A stretch of DNA of 64,000 nucleotides from Henricia sp. BOLD:AAB3569. Lineage: Eukaryota; Echinodermata; Asteroidea; Spinulosida; Echinasteridae. A program made the translations under genes and the position numbers. The stretch is taken from positions 248,001 through 312,000 of the forward strand of contig JBBELK010000397.1 in the NCBI GenBank assembly GCA_037783545.1. The letters are read 5' to 3'. A model generated the notes under the pieces. It saw only the letters and a list, made by a program, of their open reading frames with translations. It was not told where the DNA came from and ran no database searches. Of this stretch, positions 13,201-22,690 are shown one piece after another; position 1 is the stretch's first letter, and every line of letters starts with the position of its first letter.

Positions 13201-16110
13201 TACACTTGGACAGGAAACTAATAACTTCTACAAAGCCTAATTCAATTATTGTTAGGCAAGTCTCAAGTTATTGTTCGTAAATCTTCAACAATAAGTTGGG
13301 AATACAATTTTGACATAAGTGGGGCATAACAACCGTATGTGAGGATCGTTTAAATGTGACTAGAATATTGACTTTCCCCACCTTGCATGGCCAATATGGG
13401 AACTGTCATAGACTGTAGGACCACATGAGTACCTGAAATGAAATCAAATAAAATGGAGAATAACTACTTTATAAACAAATGTAAGTGAATAAAAATACCA
13501 CTACATTAAAGGAACACACCTTCTTTGTTGGGCTATTTTGGGCTCGAAATAGATGGATACATTATTCTGAAGCGCATTCGAGAGTAAATTAGATATATCC
13601 TGAAAAGACGCCGTCAAATTTAGCCGTTTTTGAGCACTTTTGAAAAATCCAAAGTCACGTGACTTTTCGGAACCAAATTCTGGTTCCGAAAAGTCACGTG
13701 GTCTTGTGAGTTAGTTGTATTTCCAGCCGTATAAAAGTTTGTTACTGCAGAACTGCACCAAATTCAACTCTGATTTCCCCCCAATATTTATAAGTAATTA
13801 ACAAAAGAGAGACTATTTAGTACAGGTATGAAACAAAATTAAACATAAGTATGAAAATTCAAACATAATTGTTTGTTTCGAGAGTCCGGTAAACGGGAGC
13901 GAGCGCGTGCTACGGCAGGCTACCGTGGAGTGTATAAATTTGCCCCGCGCAGTACACGGCAAATAGCCCCAGTGCACACACACACGGAAGGCGTGTTGCT
14001 TCGGTGCACGTACGTTCGTGAAGAAAAAACATGATGCCAACTCCTCAAAAGAAAACGGAAATTCCTATTCGGTCGTCCGGGCTGTCCAGTGAAATCGTGA
14101 GCAGAAAATTGGAGATATCCTGAGCAGGAGAAGAGCGAATCGTTTGTGACAAAGTCGTGAGGCTCTCGCGTAGTTGCAACGGCTGGTAAAGCGTATAACC
14201 CGTCTTTTGACCGTTTTCGTTATTTTTGCACTTCTTTAGTAAATTACGGGATATTTTGATGAAATTTTTTCGCAACGACCATCAAAAAAGTATTGTCAAT
14301 GCTGCTACATCACTAAATCATGTAAACAGTAGGCAGGTGTGTACCTTTAATGTGGGTAAATTCACAAGCAGCAACAATGAATGCTCACTCCATAACACTT
14401 TTTTCTCTAAACTAGCGACTTGGAAAACAAATTAAAAATTTATTTTTTTAGTTAAAACCATTTTTACACAACAGACAAGTTGCAAGAGATATCAAAAATA
14501 CTTTTGTTGCAAAAATTCATCAAGCGGTTCCGATCTTATGCTTGTTAAAATGTGTCAAATTTACGTGCGGGATCGTCAATGAAAATGAATAGACAGCAAC
14601 TTCAAAAATTGTGATGTGATGCAAATCACCCTCTTTGGCACGAAGCACGTTATTTTTTCTTGGTTAGTCTTAAATTCAAGCGTTATATATTTATCTTGTC
14701 CTTTAAGAGCAGACTGTAAACAAGGCGCCATCAACTGACAATAAACAGCGGTGCCAAGTAAAGCATGAGGGCACTATAGGCACGGGCTTTGTTATGCCAG
14801 TAGTCATGCCTGTATTGGTGTCTTGAATCAAGACTAGGTAGTTGACGGCGCCCGCCAACTGCCAATTTTTGTGATATTTTGGGGTGGAAAAATCCCTCCA
14901 CTGCACAGGTGGATTTGCGTGATACTTAATTGGCACAAATACAAAGAAAACCAGCCCCAATAGGCCTGTACCAAAAGTAAATCAGCCTGGCAGATTAAAT
15001 GACAGAAACTAAAGGCAGCATGATTTACAGTGCAATTTCACGCAGCGGTCCATCAAGCTTGCAAACTTCGGTTACGGATTTGACCAATAATAGTGTCACG
15101 ACTGCGCGGCTGATGATGTCACAGAAATTTCCAAGTCCCTACTCTAGACTGTGACCAGTTTCTAAACCTGCCATTTCTTTGGTAGACCAACAGTATCAAA
15201 AAATGTTTTACATACAGAAATTTCCAGTATTATAAAATGGATAGGCCTACGTCACATACTGTATACAAATCAAACAAACAACTTAATTACATCATAAACA
15301 GATTTTCTCCAGCCAGGAGTAAATGGGTGCCAACAATGGTAGTGAAGGTGATGTGTTTGATGTCCAGTGCATATAAATCTGTATTGGACTGCATGCTTCC
15401 AAGTGACTTCAAAAGAATTTTAAAAGGAGTGTTATTGAGCCCAATGAGCAGGGGTAACAGCAGTACCTTGAGCATCCTTCAAATGGATACCAATATTAAT
15501 GGATATGTGGGTGATGTAAATATCTCCATTATTTTTTTTATTGTGTAGTCTGGGGTCGATTTCACAAAGCGCAACAATCCTTCGTAACTTGAGATCCACG
15601 TTACTCGAGGCGCACATTACACAGTGGTTTACCCATTGCAACTGGCATTATGAAGGATCGTAGTGCTTCGTGAAATCGGCCCCTTAATATCAATAACACT
15701 AACAGTTAGCAAAATTACCAGGTTGCAACAGAATGATCTCGTAGTACCAAAGGTTCCTTTCTCACTCGTTGTTTCGTTAGCGAGTTCACTACCATAATCC
15801 TAGTGTTATGGCCATCTCGTTCCAACAGGACGTCTTCTCCTTGAAGACAAGGGCCGTCTAAAATGGGCGACGATCGCTTTAAGTCCGCTATCTTTTCTCG
15901 TTCCAGAATTCTGTTTTTGGCAGGCTCTTTGCTGGGTCCTTTCAGAGTATTTTTGCCCGAATCGACATGGCTCTTTTCTCGTTGAAACAAACATGGTTTT
16001 CTGCCTTGGAAGCTTGTGTTCAGAAACCGTGTGCAGTATAGGCCTACATGTATGTGACGTATTCGATTCAGATTCAGCATCAGGTTTATATTTCTGGTAG
16101 CACTGCACAT
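1219..16110 (-). CDS. CARS2: Mitochondrial cysteinyl-tRNA synthetase, 13 coding exons
   Basis: Charges tRNA-Cys with cysteine in mitochondria. Exons, in transcript order: 16110-15719, 13432-13382, 12435-12246, 10813-10708, 9627-9411, 8529-8396, 7710-7576, 6748-6610, 5911-5785, 4537-4436, 3441-3297, 1899-1787, 1278-1219. All junctions are GT/AG and phases match throughout, giving 1911 nt or 636 aa. Class I signatures are present: SCGPTVYD then HIGH at about residues 143-146, and KMSKS at about 374-378. Zinc ligands known for the family are visible as Cys134, Cys314 (WHIECSAMA), His339 and Glu343 (PHHNNE). The C-terminal region aligns with human CARS2 up to [12 protein letters not shown]. The first 110 or so residues are basic, Ser/Arg-rich and consistent with a mitochondrial presequence, but longer than in human CARS2; the start at 16110 is the first methionine with this leader, and an internal start is possible. 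Introns carry many MITE-like repeats. Similarity to CARS2 rather than cytosolic CARS1 is clear from [17 protein letters not shown] and the compact length. Confidence 0.95.
1512..1654. repeat. TTAA-bounded palindromic element, copy 1
   Basis: TTAAAGACGCAGGCTCGTCA at the left is matched by TGATGAGCCTGCGTCTTTAA at the right; the arms pair with moderate mismatch around CCATGCCTGTCAATGG. A better preserved copy is at 48925-49064. It lies in the last CARS2 intron. Confidence 0.85.
2031..2309. repeat. MITE with CAGGGCCCAATTTCATAGAG ends
   Basis: Terminal inverted repeats CAGGGCCCAATTTCATAGAG and CTCTATGAAATTGGGCCCTG, with further inverted matches inside (GCTTAAGC words). About 279 bp, non-coding, in CARS2 intron 11. 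Confidence 0.92.
2468..3006. repeat. TTAA-bounded MITE-like element family A, copy 1
   Basis: About 540 bp, almost the same sequence as 27423-27952. Ends are TTAAAG-ACCCTGTAGATGATC and GATCCACTGGGCCTTTAA. TTAA at both ends suggests a piggyBac-type target preference. The 138-codon frame inside is part of the repeat. Confidence 0.92.
3009..3205. repeat. Foldback element with GGCCGTACAAAGTTGTCAAC arms
   Basis: The left arm GGCCGTACAAAGTTGTCAAC, with TTTTCACGGTTCTACA after it, is matched by TGTAGAACCGTGAAAATG and GTTGACAACTTTGGACGGCC at the right. It abuts the previous element. Confidence 0.85.
3838..3866. repeat. TTA/TTTATTA microsatellite
   Basis: Short ATTATTATTATTTATTATT run at the edge of a repeat in CARS2 intron 10. 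Confidence 0.8.
3909..4063. repeat. Inverted-repeat element with AATAGAGC and GGCGGCCATGACAG
   Basis: AATAGAGCCTTTGCACGGCG with CCATGACAGGAGGG at the left is matched by CCCCCTGTCATGGCCGCC and AGCTCTATT at the right. A related half copy is at 41645-41736. Confidence 0.8.
4718..5461. repeat. Repeat with inverted GAGCGTGATCCAA ends and an internal direct repeat
   Basis: GCTGAGCGTGATCCAA near 4720 is inverted as TTGGATCACGCTCTGC near 5443. Inside, a unit of about 110 bp (from TTTGCAGAACACGTTTGGGA to CACTTCAGACGCAATG) occurs twice, at about 4744-4857 and 4960-5070. The 85-codon frame at 5094-5351 lies in this element and is not treated as a gene. Confidence 0.75.
6131..6486. repeat. MITE with GTAAAGCCTAG ends, dense in CAACTG
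   Basis: Ends GTAAAGCCTAGAGTACATTG and CGATGTACGCTAGGCTTTAC are inverted. The body, and the adjoining 5975-6130, consist largely of GCAACTG and CAGTTGC words, about sixteen in 500 bases. It lies in CARS2 intron 8. The overlapping minus-strand frames of 75-98 codons are low-complexity products of this repeat. Confidence 0.88.
7901..8310. repeat. Long foldback element family B, copy 1
   Basis: TCTTTCCACGG-type ends, with CATTTTGGCAACACAG and CCTTTGTCTGGTCTCAAAAT inside the left arm and their complements in the right. The arms are over 100 bp and imperfect. It is between CARS2 exons 6 and 7. Copy 2 is at 10086-10519. Confidence 0.9.
8565..9030. repeat. Family C element, copy 1, with GGGGCGAA tandem core
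   Basis: Begins TTAAAGATAGTATACATGAT and contains AACTGTTACAAATAG, then an irregular tandem of TTTGGGGCGAAATGGCAC-like units. Copies 2 and 3 are at 12528-13016 and 54035-54524. The right end of this copy is eroded near the GAGATTACCAA word. Confidence 0.9.
10086..10519. repeat. Long foldback element family B, copy 2
   Basis: Same arms and centre as 7901-8310, including GGCCGTCCCGGTTACAAGCG and its inverted match. It is nested inside an older TTAAAGGTAGTGTACATC-type element that begins near 9721 and ends near 10638. CARS2 intron 4. Confidence 0.88.
11756..12085. repeat. TTAA-bounded MITE family D, copy 1
   Basis: Begins TTAAAGGTCATTGTATCATT and ends AAATGATACACAGGGCCTTTAA. The copy at 42886-43257 matches along its length, and an eroded copy is seen at about 30705-30960. 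CARS2 intron 3. Confidence 0.9.
12528..13016. repeat. Family C element, copy 2, complete
   Basis: Complete TTAA-bounded copy: TTAAAGATAGTATACATGAT at one end and CGTGTACACTGCCTTTAA at the other, with the GGGGCGAA tandem core between. CARS2 intron 2. Confidence 0.92.
13506..14350. repeat. TTAA-bounded element with TTAAAGGAACACACCT ends
   Basis: TTAAAGGAACACACCT at the left and AGGTGTGTACCTTTAA at the right are inverted. About 845 bp, containing an inner pair GGAACCAAATTCTGGTTCC flanked by CACGTGAC and GTCACGTG. No transposase frame was seen. CARS2 intron 1. Confidence 0.8.
15552..15683. repeat. Small MITE with GGGGTCGATTTCACAAAGC ends
   Basis: The ends GGGGTCGATTTCACAAAGCG and CTTCGTGAAATCGGCCCC are inverted. 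It lies just downstream of CARS2 exon 1 on the gene strand. The elements at 29492-29742 and 40346-40505 share the GATTTCAC(A/G)AA terminal motif. Confidence 0.88.
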
Positions 16111-17644
16111 TATGGAGAATACCGTTGTGAATGCAGAAGCCTTTGCTGATTAGATGTGTGCACAATGTACTAGGCCTACATGTACATGTAGAATGATGTA
16201 GACTTGTATTTCACCGCATTTTCGAAGTAGACGATTAATTTTATTTGTGCACTCCAACCTGGCCAAACTGTGGCAATACTTAATAAATTAATTGATAGTT
16301 AGCAAAGGTCAGTCATCATCAGCCATAACCGTGCAGATAGTCAGACTCTCAGTCTAAGACTAAATACTCAAAGATTGTTCAGGTGATCTATCTGATGTGA
16401 ATGGTTCACATTCATGAAGTTCCACCCAGCCTAAGCCTTGCAAAATTGCATGTTGATCACTGAAGTCTTCAGCTCAAGAGTCAAGCCTACTCAAGGGATA
16501 GGACTGGAACTTGGGAGAATTCAATTTGGCAAAGATTTATGGTGGAAGAGTTTTCAGTTTGTATTGCAAAGGCCAAGTAAACAGGTAAAGTCGAAGGAAC
16601 CGAACAGCCCAGAAGTTTTGACAATGAGAATGAGATGTATGTAAACAAACTGCAAGTGTGCGCAGTGCAGCGCCCTCTTCAGGCGCAATATATAATTTTC
16701 AACCTCGTTTTCATAAATTTTGATTTAGTGCTTACGTACATCAGCGCACAGAAGATGTTTATCAGTAGTGTTTGTCGCTATTTCAGTTCATGAAACTAGC
16801 TTGGAAAGGCACATTGTCCAAATTTCAGGCATGACCTCTGTGACAAGATGCAGAAAAAAACTAACGCCATTTTTTAGTAGTTTAGACAGGTTTAGAAACT
16901 TTAGAGTGGTAGGAAAGGCTTGGGCGAATCCTCTTTCAGTATCGATTCCTTGTTGCGAATTGGAATCGCAATTCCGTTTTTGGAGGAATTGATTCCCATT
17001 ATCTTGGCGATTCTGAATGACTGGCTGTCTTGACTGATTGACTGTTAATTGGAAGGATGCAGAAACTACAAAATTCCAGGAAATTGACGTTATTTTGCAT
17101 CAGGTTTGCGAGATAATTCTCTAGAATTTTAGTATTGAAAATTGGATCGAATCCAAATCGCGATTCTTGGAATCGATTCCAAAAAAGTTGGAATCGCTCA
17201 AGCGGAAATGTTTGTTATTAAATAGCATTGTGAACATGTTTACTATTATTTTTATACTCCTATTTCTTATGCCCATCTTGTTTGTAATGAATAATGATTG
17301 GGCATGAATAAAGAACTAAATAAAAGAAGACAAAAATCCATGCCACATGGTACGGATTTTTCTTTTAAGAAAGACGAGTTTAACCTGCCTGGGAAGGAGG
17401 AATCGCGGGCAACAAACGCCCTCAAGTGACCTCCGTATGCTAAGCGCGCTGGAGTAGTCGGGAACCGTACCGACATGACCCAACCGAAAACACAGCTAGC
17501 GTTTGTGTTTGTTTATGCACAACAACAAACTGCACTGCAAAGCGTTTGCCGTTTTAATACATTTGTGTTGATCACAATCGAGCAGCAGTAAAATTTCCTT
17601 CTTTCTAGCCCTAAACGTCAAAATTTACCGAGTTAGAAAGAGCC
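16111..17644. promoter_or_regulatory. Divergent CARS2/ING intergenic region, probable bidirectional promoter
   Basis: About 1.5 kb separates the two start codons, which point away from each other. No TATA box or other core element can be assigned with confidence. The stretch 16930-17205 holds several imperfect copies of GGAATCGATTCC-like words in both orientations, probably a degenerate repeat rather than a control element. The 200 bases before the ING start are CpG-richer than the surroundings, as expected for a housekeeping-type promoter. Promoter function is inferred from the head-to-head arrangement. Confidence 0.45.
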
Positions 17645-18989
17645 ATGTTTGGCCAAGGCACCCTGGACACCGCCAAATCGACGGCGTACGTGGAGGATTA
17701 TTTAGACTGCATCGAATCGTTGCCAAACGATATGCAACGAAATGTTTCTCAAATGCGAGAGGTGGACAGTTTGTATCAGTGTAAGTACGGTTGCGAAATG
17801 TGCATGTCATTTTTTTACCGAGTCGGTTTCGACTAATAATTTGAATTTAAAGATTCCAAATTACCTTGATTCTAAAGTATTCTTCAGCATTTGTATTCCT
17901 AAATCATATTTAGTTAATTTTTACGAGAGAAATTAGGAAAGAGTTTTGTCTTAACACTTCCTTAATGAAGAGTGAAATAAAAACGTTATGTACAAAATCT
18001 AGTCTTTAATGGATAGTGGTGTGGACAAATCAGAAACATCTTTAGCTATTTTGAAGTGAAAAGTTATATTTCCCCCTCCTAATTTTAAGTTTTCAACATA
18101 AAATTCATCCTTATAAATAAAATGTGTAGGAATTTTCCAAAACAATTTTGTATGGAATGTTAGCACTTATGACTAACTTTATTCAATTGTTTTGCTTTTA
18201 TCATTTCTTTCTGCAGCTATACTCAAGGAGATCCAGCAACATTATCAGACGCTCAGCAACACAGAGCTGGAAGTGAACGCTCGCCGTAAATGCCTCGTCC
18301 AGATGCAGCGTGCCCTCGTACACAGCCAGGAACTGGGAGATGAGAAACTTCACCTGGCGTTGCAGATCGTGGAGCTGACGGAAAACCGACTCAGACAGAT
18401 GGAAGCCAACTCGGAGAGTTTAATGGTCCGGGAACACGTCGAGCCACGAAGCCAGGAATCAAGCAAAGTCAGCATCAAAGCTGGGTGCAACAAGCCGGCG
18501 TACGGTAAACCGGGTTACAACAAGCAGACGTACGGTAAACAGGGTTACGGTAAACCCGGGTATGGTAAACCAGGGTACGGGAAACCTGGCTACGGAAAGG
18601 CGGCTTACAACAAGGTCATTAAGAAGGCAGTAGAAAAGAGCCAGGAAAAAGCCATGAAGCGACCGCGGAGACAACGCAACCATGACAACAGCAAGGAGAG
18701 AGAGCCAGGTCCACCTGTCAACGAGGTCGTTAAACCAGCGAAGAAGAAGAAACGATCTAAGGCCAACAAGGCTGAGAGGGCGGTGTCGCCTATCGACCCT
18801 CCCATTGACCCCAATGAACCCACATACTGCCTCTGTAACCAGGTTTCTTATGGCGAGATGGTGGGGTGCGACAACAGGGGCTGTCCCTATGAGTGGTTTC
18901 ACTTTGGCTGTGTCGGACTCACCCTCAAACCCAAGGGAAAATGGTACTGTCCAAGATGTCGCCCCGCGCAGGACGCAAAGAAAAAGTAG
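17645..18989 (+). CDS. ING1/ING2-like: Inhibitor of growth family protein (ING1/ING2 type), two exons
   Basis: Nuclear reader that ties histone H3K4 methylation to histone deacetylase or acetyltransferase complexes. Exons 17645-17780 and 18217-18989 join in phase 1 (CAGT|GTAAGT to CTGCAG|CT), giving 302 aa. Residues about 13-110 are the ING domain: [19 protein letters not shown], then a helical stretch with SQELGDEKL. The intron falls just after LYQ, where vertebrate ING1/ING2 also splice. A lysine-rich nuclear-localisation segment (KKKKRSKA) lies near 220-228. The PHD finger occupies about 249-293, with all eight C4HC3 ligands (C250, C252, C263, C268, H274, C277, C290, C293) and the Y257/W272 aromatic positions used for H3K4me3 binding. 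Two oddities: a Tyr/Gly/Lys/Pro repeat at 138-177, and a very short tail after the PHD finger (ends DAKKK) compared with the basic tail of human ING1 and ING2. The upstream neighbour is CARS2, head to head. Confidence 0.97.
18492..18611 (+). repeat. KPGYG-type pentapeptide repeat inside the ING linker
   Basis: Residues 138-177 of the ING protein consist of about eight units of the form K-P-G-Y-G with substitutions ([25 protein letters not shown]), arranged roughly as ten-residue pairs. The DNA is a matching 15/30-bp tandem repeat with varied third positions, so it is not a very recent expansion. It lies between the ING domain and the nuclear-localisation segment. Human ING1 and ING2 have a non-repetitive linker here. 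Confidence 0.9.
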
Positions 18990-20660
18990 CATTTTTATTT
19001 ACTTAATAGAAATTGCTTGTAAATATGTAAAATACTGACTTACATCTATACCTTTCAATTCAGCATATGACAGCTTTAAATTGAAAGATAGAAAAGTGTT
19101 TGATCAAATAATGTATCTCAAATCCTTTTTATTTAAAATTACATTGTAGAAGGATGTGTAAAAGTGATATATATATAAATTCATTTCTAAGTGGCATTCA
19201 TCCATTTTGTTTTCTTGTAAGAAATTTTCATTTAATTTGCCTAAAATGTCTAATTACATAATTATTTTGTAGTTAAGATATCAAAGGCCGTTTGTTTATA
19301 TTGGACAAACAAAATCAGATTAGCCTGCATTGGGGTCAGGTTGCTTAATATTCTCCCAAGTGAATGGGTTTTGGAGGCATAAATTTGGTCCCTAAAACTC
19401 CAAAGTCTACCAGATACATTTTGAAAGAATACATACATACTTGTGTGACCAATTCCACATGTAAAATCTCCAAATCCCAGCAGATTGTACCTTTAAAGTT
19501 TCATCAGATCTATCACACTGAACGAATAGGGGTTGAGGCTTTTCTCTATTCAATGTTTCAAAGCAAACAAGGGGCACTGTTTAACTTCCGAGATCAAAAA
19601 AATTCCGAACAGAAATAACACACTTGAACTTGAAGGTTGCCATGTAAATTCTGTACACTGTCACCATTACTTTTATAGGCCAAACAGAATAAATGGTGCG
19701 TTTACGGTAACGGCCTAACAAAAATCCAGGTAGGAACATTTCAGTTCATGCATTTGCGTGTTGTTTTGCAATGTTTGAAACTCACTATTAACACTATATA
19801 ACCATGTTTATGTACAAGTGTAGAAAATGTTATGTTCGTTGGAAATTATTGCAAATAGTTCTCATTTAAAATTATCAACTTAAAAATTGGCAATAAAAAA
19901 TTTGAGGTCGGCAATTTGGCCTCAAAAATTCCAGGTAGGTCGGGTTACCGTAAACACACCATTTATTTTGTTTGGCTTAACTACTGGTGACTAATTTGTT
20001 ATGGCTTCACGTTCAGCAAAAAGTGAATTTAGGAGGTGAAACATTTTAATTTTTTTTTTCTCAAAATACTTATTTTTTCCCCGTTATCTACCAGAAACGT
20101 TTTGCACGGATCCTTGACAGTGTATGGAAACTTTATCAAAGTGGTATTCATGTTTGTTTTATCATGAAACAACAAATATACTTGTTCATTATGCCAAGTG
20201 ATTTTTAATATATGTACAGTGGGCAACTAGGAATAAAAACATGAAAGGAACTACATGTTTTGCCAGTTCTTTCTACTTCGTACTTAAGGACGATACATGT
20301 ATAGACCGTATCAAATTGCTGGCATATTGTAGGGCAGTTTCTTTGTTTCTTGAGAACATGCATGGTTGCACATTTTGTGCTTATATTGTTGGCTAATTTA
20401 AATGTCAAAAGTTTCCCCACAAGATGGCAGCTATTCGATACGGTCTGTTTAGTACATAATAATAATAAAGGGCTCTTCTATAGTGCACAAATCTACCAAA
20501 AAGTACTCACGGCGCTTTACAATATTACAGCAAAATTAAACTAATTACAGTTAAAACTTGGAAACACATACACGCGTATATGCAACTACACATATTCAGC
20601 ATAAGCAATCTTGAACAAATGTGCCACATATGAGACCGAGTGACTCTCCCCCTACCGCCC
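18990..20660. other. ING 3' flank and intergenic DNA
   Basis: No coding signal was seen. The ING 3' UTR must begin here, but no single polyadenylation signal stands out; AATAAA-like words occur near 19687 and 19888. A palindromic repeat occupies 20303-20446. The word GGTAACGGCC near 19705 and its inverted partner GGTTACCGT near 19943 hint at another degenerate inverted-repeat element in between. Confidence 0.5.
20303..20446. repeat. MITE-like element with inverted ends AGACCGTATC
   Basis: Starts AGACCGTATCAAATTGCTGG and ends with the inverted form CTATTCGATACGGTCT. A related copy starts at 47661 (AGACCGTATCGAATAGCTGC) in M6 intron 1, and its partner arm is degraded near 47776-47800. Two dispersed copies with shared ends support a transposable element. 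Confidence 0.7.
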
Positions 20661-22690
20661 CTATACCTCAACACATTCTTCCCCTTGCAGACGGAACGCT
20701 TCTAAATACTCGCCTCCAGTTCGGATTACCGATCGAAAGGCCAACTGTTGCACGGTGGATTCAGCATTCGTTCGGTGGGTATCATCGTGCGGGCCGAACA
20801 GCCCGTTCAACGGTTCTTGCACGTCACCCATGCGTGTAACTTGATGCGATTTCACTTTTCCATCCTCTCTGCAAAATGGAATAAAAAGTAAAATGTACGT
20901 GGAGCATCGAACCGACCCATTTTTGCGAACATAACCAGAAACATGTTTCTGACGTATTACCGATTCGACCAATGAATGGCTTTGGTTGCCGACTTCAAAG
21001 CTGCTGGTTGGTTGGTTGGTTGGTTGAGTAATTAGATCAGAAACGTGATTCTGGTTGAGATCGCAAAACCAGGCCCCTGGATACAACCAAGGATGTCATC
21101 AACCAAAGCTGATTACTGGTTGAACTGGTGCTACGTCACAAACTAGCAACATGAAGAATTCGCATTTGAAAATTAAGAGGGCATCTTGCAAGTGAGAAAT
21201 GTCCTGGTTCCATCTTAAAGATTCGAGACGGTTATGAAAATAAAGATGAATTTTAGGAATTAAGACATCACCATCGTAACTTGAAACAAATAACCTTTAA
21301 GATTGCTACGTTTCTGTCTCTGACCATCTGAAAGAGTTACCTTACCGATTTCCTTCATTCTGTCCAAGAAGCCCTGCAGTTTCCTCTCTCGTTCTTCTTG
21401 TCTTCTCTTCTCCCATTCCAGGGCCTTCTCCACCATATACTCGGCCCGTTGCGACCGGAACCTACACGCTTCCAAAGCCGGGTTGACGGCCACTTCACTC
21501 GGCATCAACTTCCCTTCGCTGTTCCTCTCATACCGAACAACGTTCGTTACAACAGAGGGCTTATAGTCTGGTAAACGAAAGGTACGATTGGCCATACCTA
21601 TGTGATACTTACTTCGCAGACTATGCAAGTTTCGAGTTTGTCTCATCTTTTCATTGGCTGTCCGATCATTCACTTTCGTCGTCGTCTTAAGGCCTAAGTC
21701 CTGGAATTGGCGATCGTCAACCAGCGGCCCGCTTTCGTGTTTTGCGTCCACGCTGTTTTTAAATGCCTGTGTTTGTATGCCCGGTAGAACTTTGCTTGAA
21801 TTTAAATCACGGAGGGTTTGATTCTGGTCCAATACTACCGGAAGACTATATGTAGTTTGGACATTAAGGATGGGCGTCTTGGCAAATTCGGTGCCTCTAG
21901 AGAAATGTGGTTCCGAGGTTCGTCCTCTTGCATTTGCAAGACACTTTTCGTCTGTAGACTGCAGTTGTGGCAAGTTGGCTCCGGCAACCACTTTCGGCAC
22001 GTGCAAAGGCCTATCTGCAGAAGGAATGGTCTGATTCAGAGTCGAAGATTGCTTTGAGGTATCTGGTGATTCCAATTTTAATTTAGTTAGATCAGGAGTA
22101 CATGTAATCTCTTGATCCGGAGAACGATCACTGAGGAGAGAACATCGGGTTGGTTTTGCTGGCCTGTTTGTTGAAGTTCTGCGATGTTTTAAGTTGACTT
22201 TGCAATCATTCCGATTAATGTCTGTGATGGTTTCTTCATTTATCCTAGGAAGCGTCTCAACTTGGCGTTTTACTACCCCTGCGTCCTGGGGAGTGTTTAT
22301 CGTGACCACTTCTTGAAGTCTGTCACGGATGTCGTTGGCTTCTCCGTTCGCTCTCTCCGAGGCTCGCTTTTGCTCCCTTATTAAACCCTGGTTTCGAACG
22401 CGTCTCATGTCGTTCCGAACGCGGGCTAGACTCCGAAACATTTTCTCCTGTCCGCGGGTCAATCTATTCACGACGACCTTTTGATCCCGATGCCACAAGT
22501 CGACCTGTTTGCGAGTTTCCACTTCGTGGGCGTGGTTGATGCATCTCACGCCAGTACCGTACTCGGATGACCGCGTGTAGTGCCGAATCGCTCCGAGATC
22601 GTCCCCGTTAAAACGACAACGAAGAGCCGACTGAGTTTTATCGCGACGCCGGTTCAAGCGACCGGTATTAAATGCTGCACTTCTATCCAT
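20661..22690 (-). CDS. Unrecognised basic protein with a C-terminal charged coiled coil
   Basis: I do not recognise this gene. Its main exon, 22690-21346, is a single long frame opening MDRSAAFNTGRLNRRRDK, preceded by a good start context. It carries basic N-terminal segments (HRDQKVVVNRL, RVRNDMRRVRNQ), a low-complexity polar middle and a conserved-looking C-terminal part: RLPDYKPSVVTNVVRYERN, then a charged helix ALEWEKRRQEERERKLQGF at about 423-441. A donor at 21346 (ATCG|GTAAGG) joins in phase to 20866-20661 (EDGKVKSHQVTR onward), giving 516 aa. If the intron is retained, the frame runs on to 21260 (476 aa). The last codons read GAG GTA TAG, which is also a fair donor, so more exons are possible. 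No membrane segment or enzyme motif was seen. A structural or cytoskeletal role is only a guess. Its neighbours are ING (convergent) and DNAAF6 (same strand, downstream of that gene). Confidence 0.68.

Noticed and set aside
18459..18992. 177-codon antisense frame over the ING gene
   Set aside because: Shadow of the ING repeat and PHD exon; the plus-strand product has clear domains and matching splice sites.
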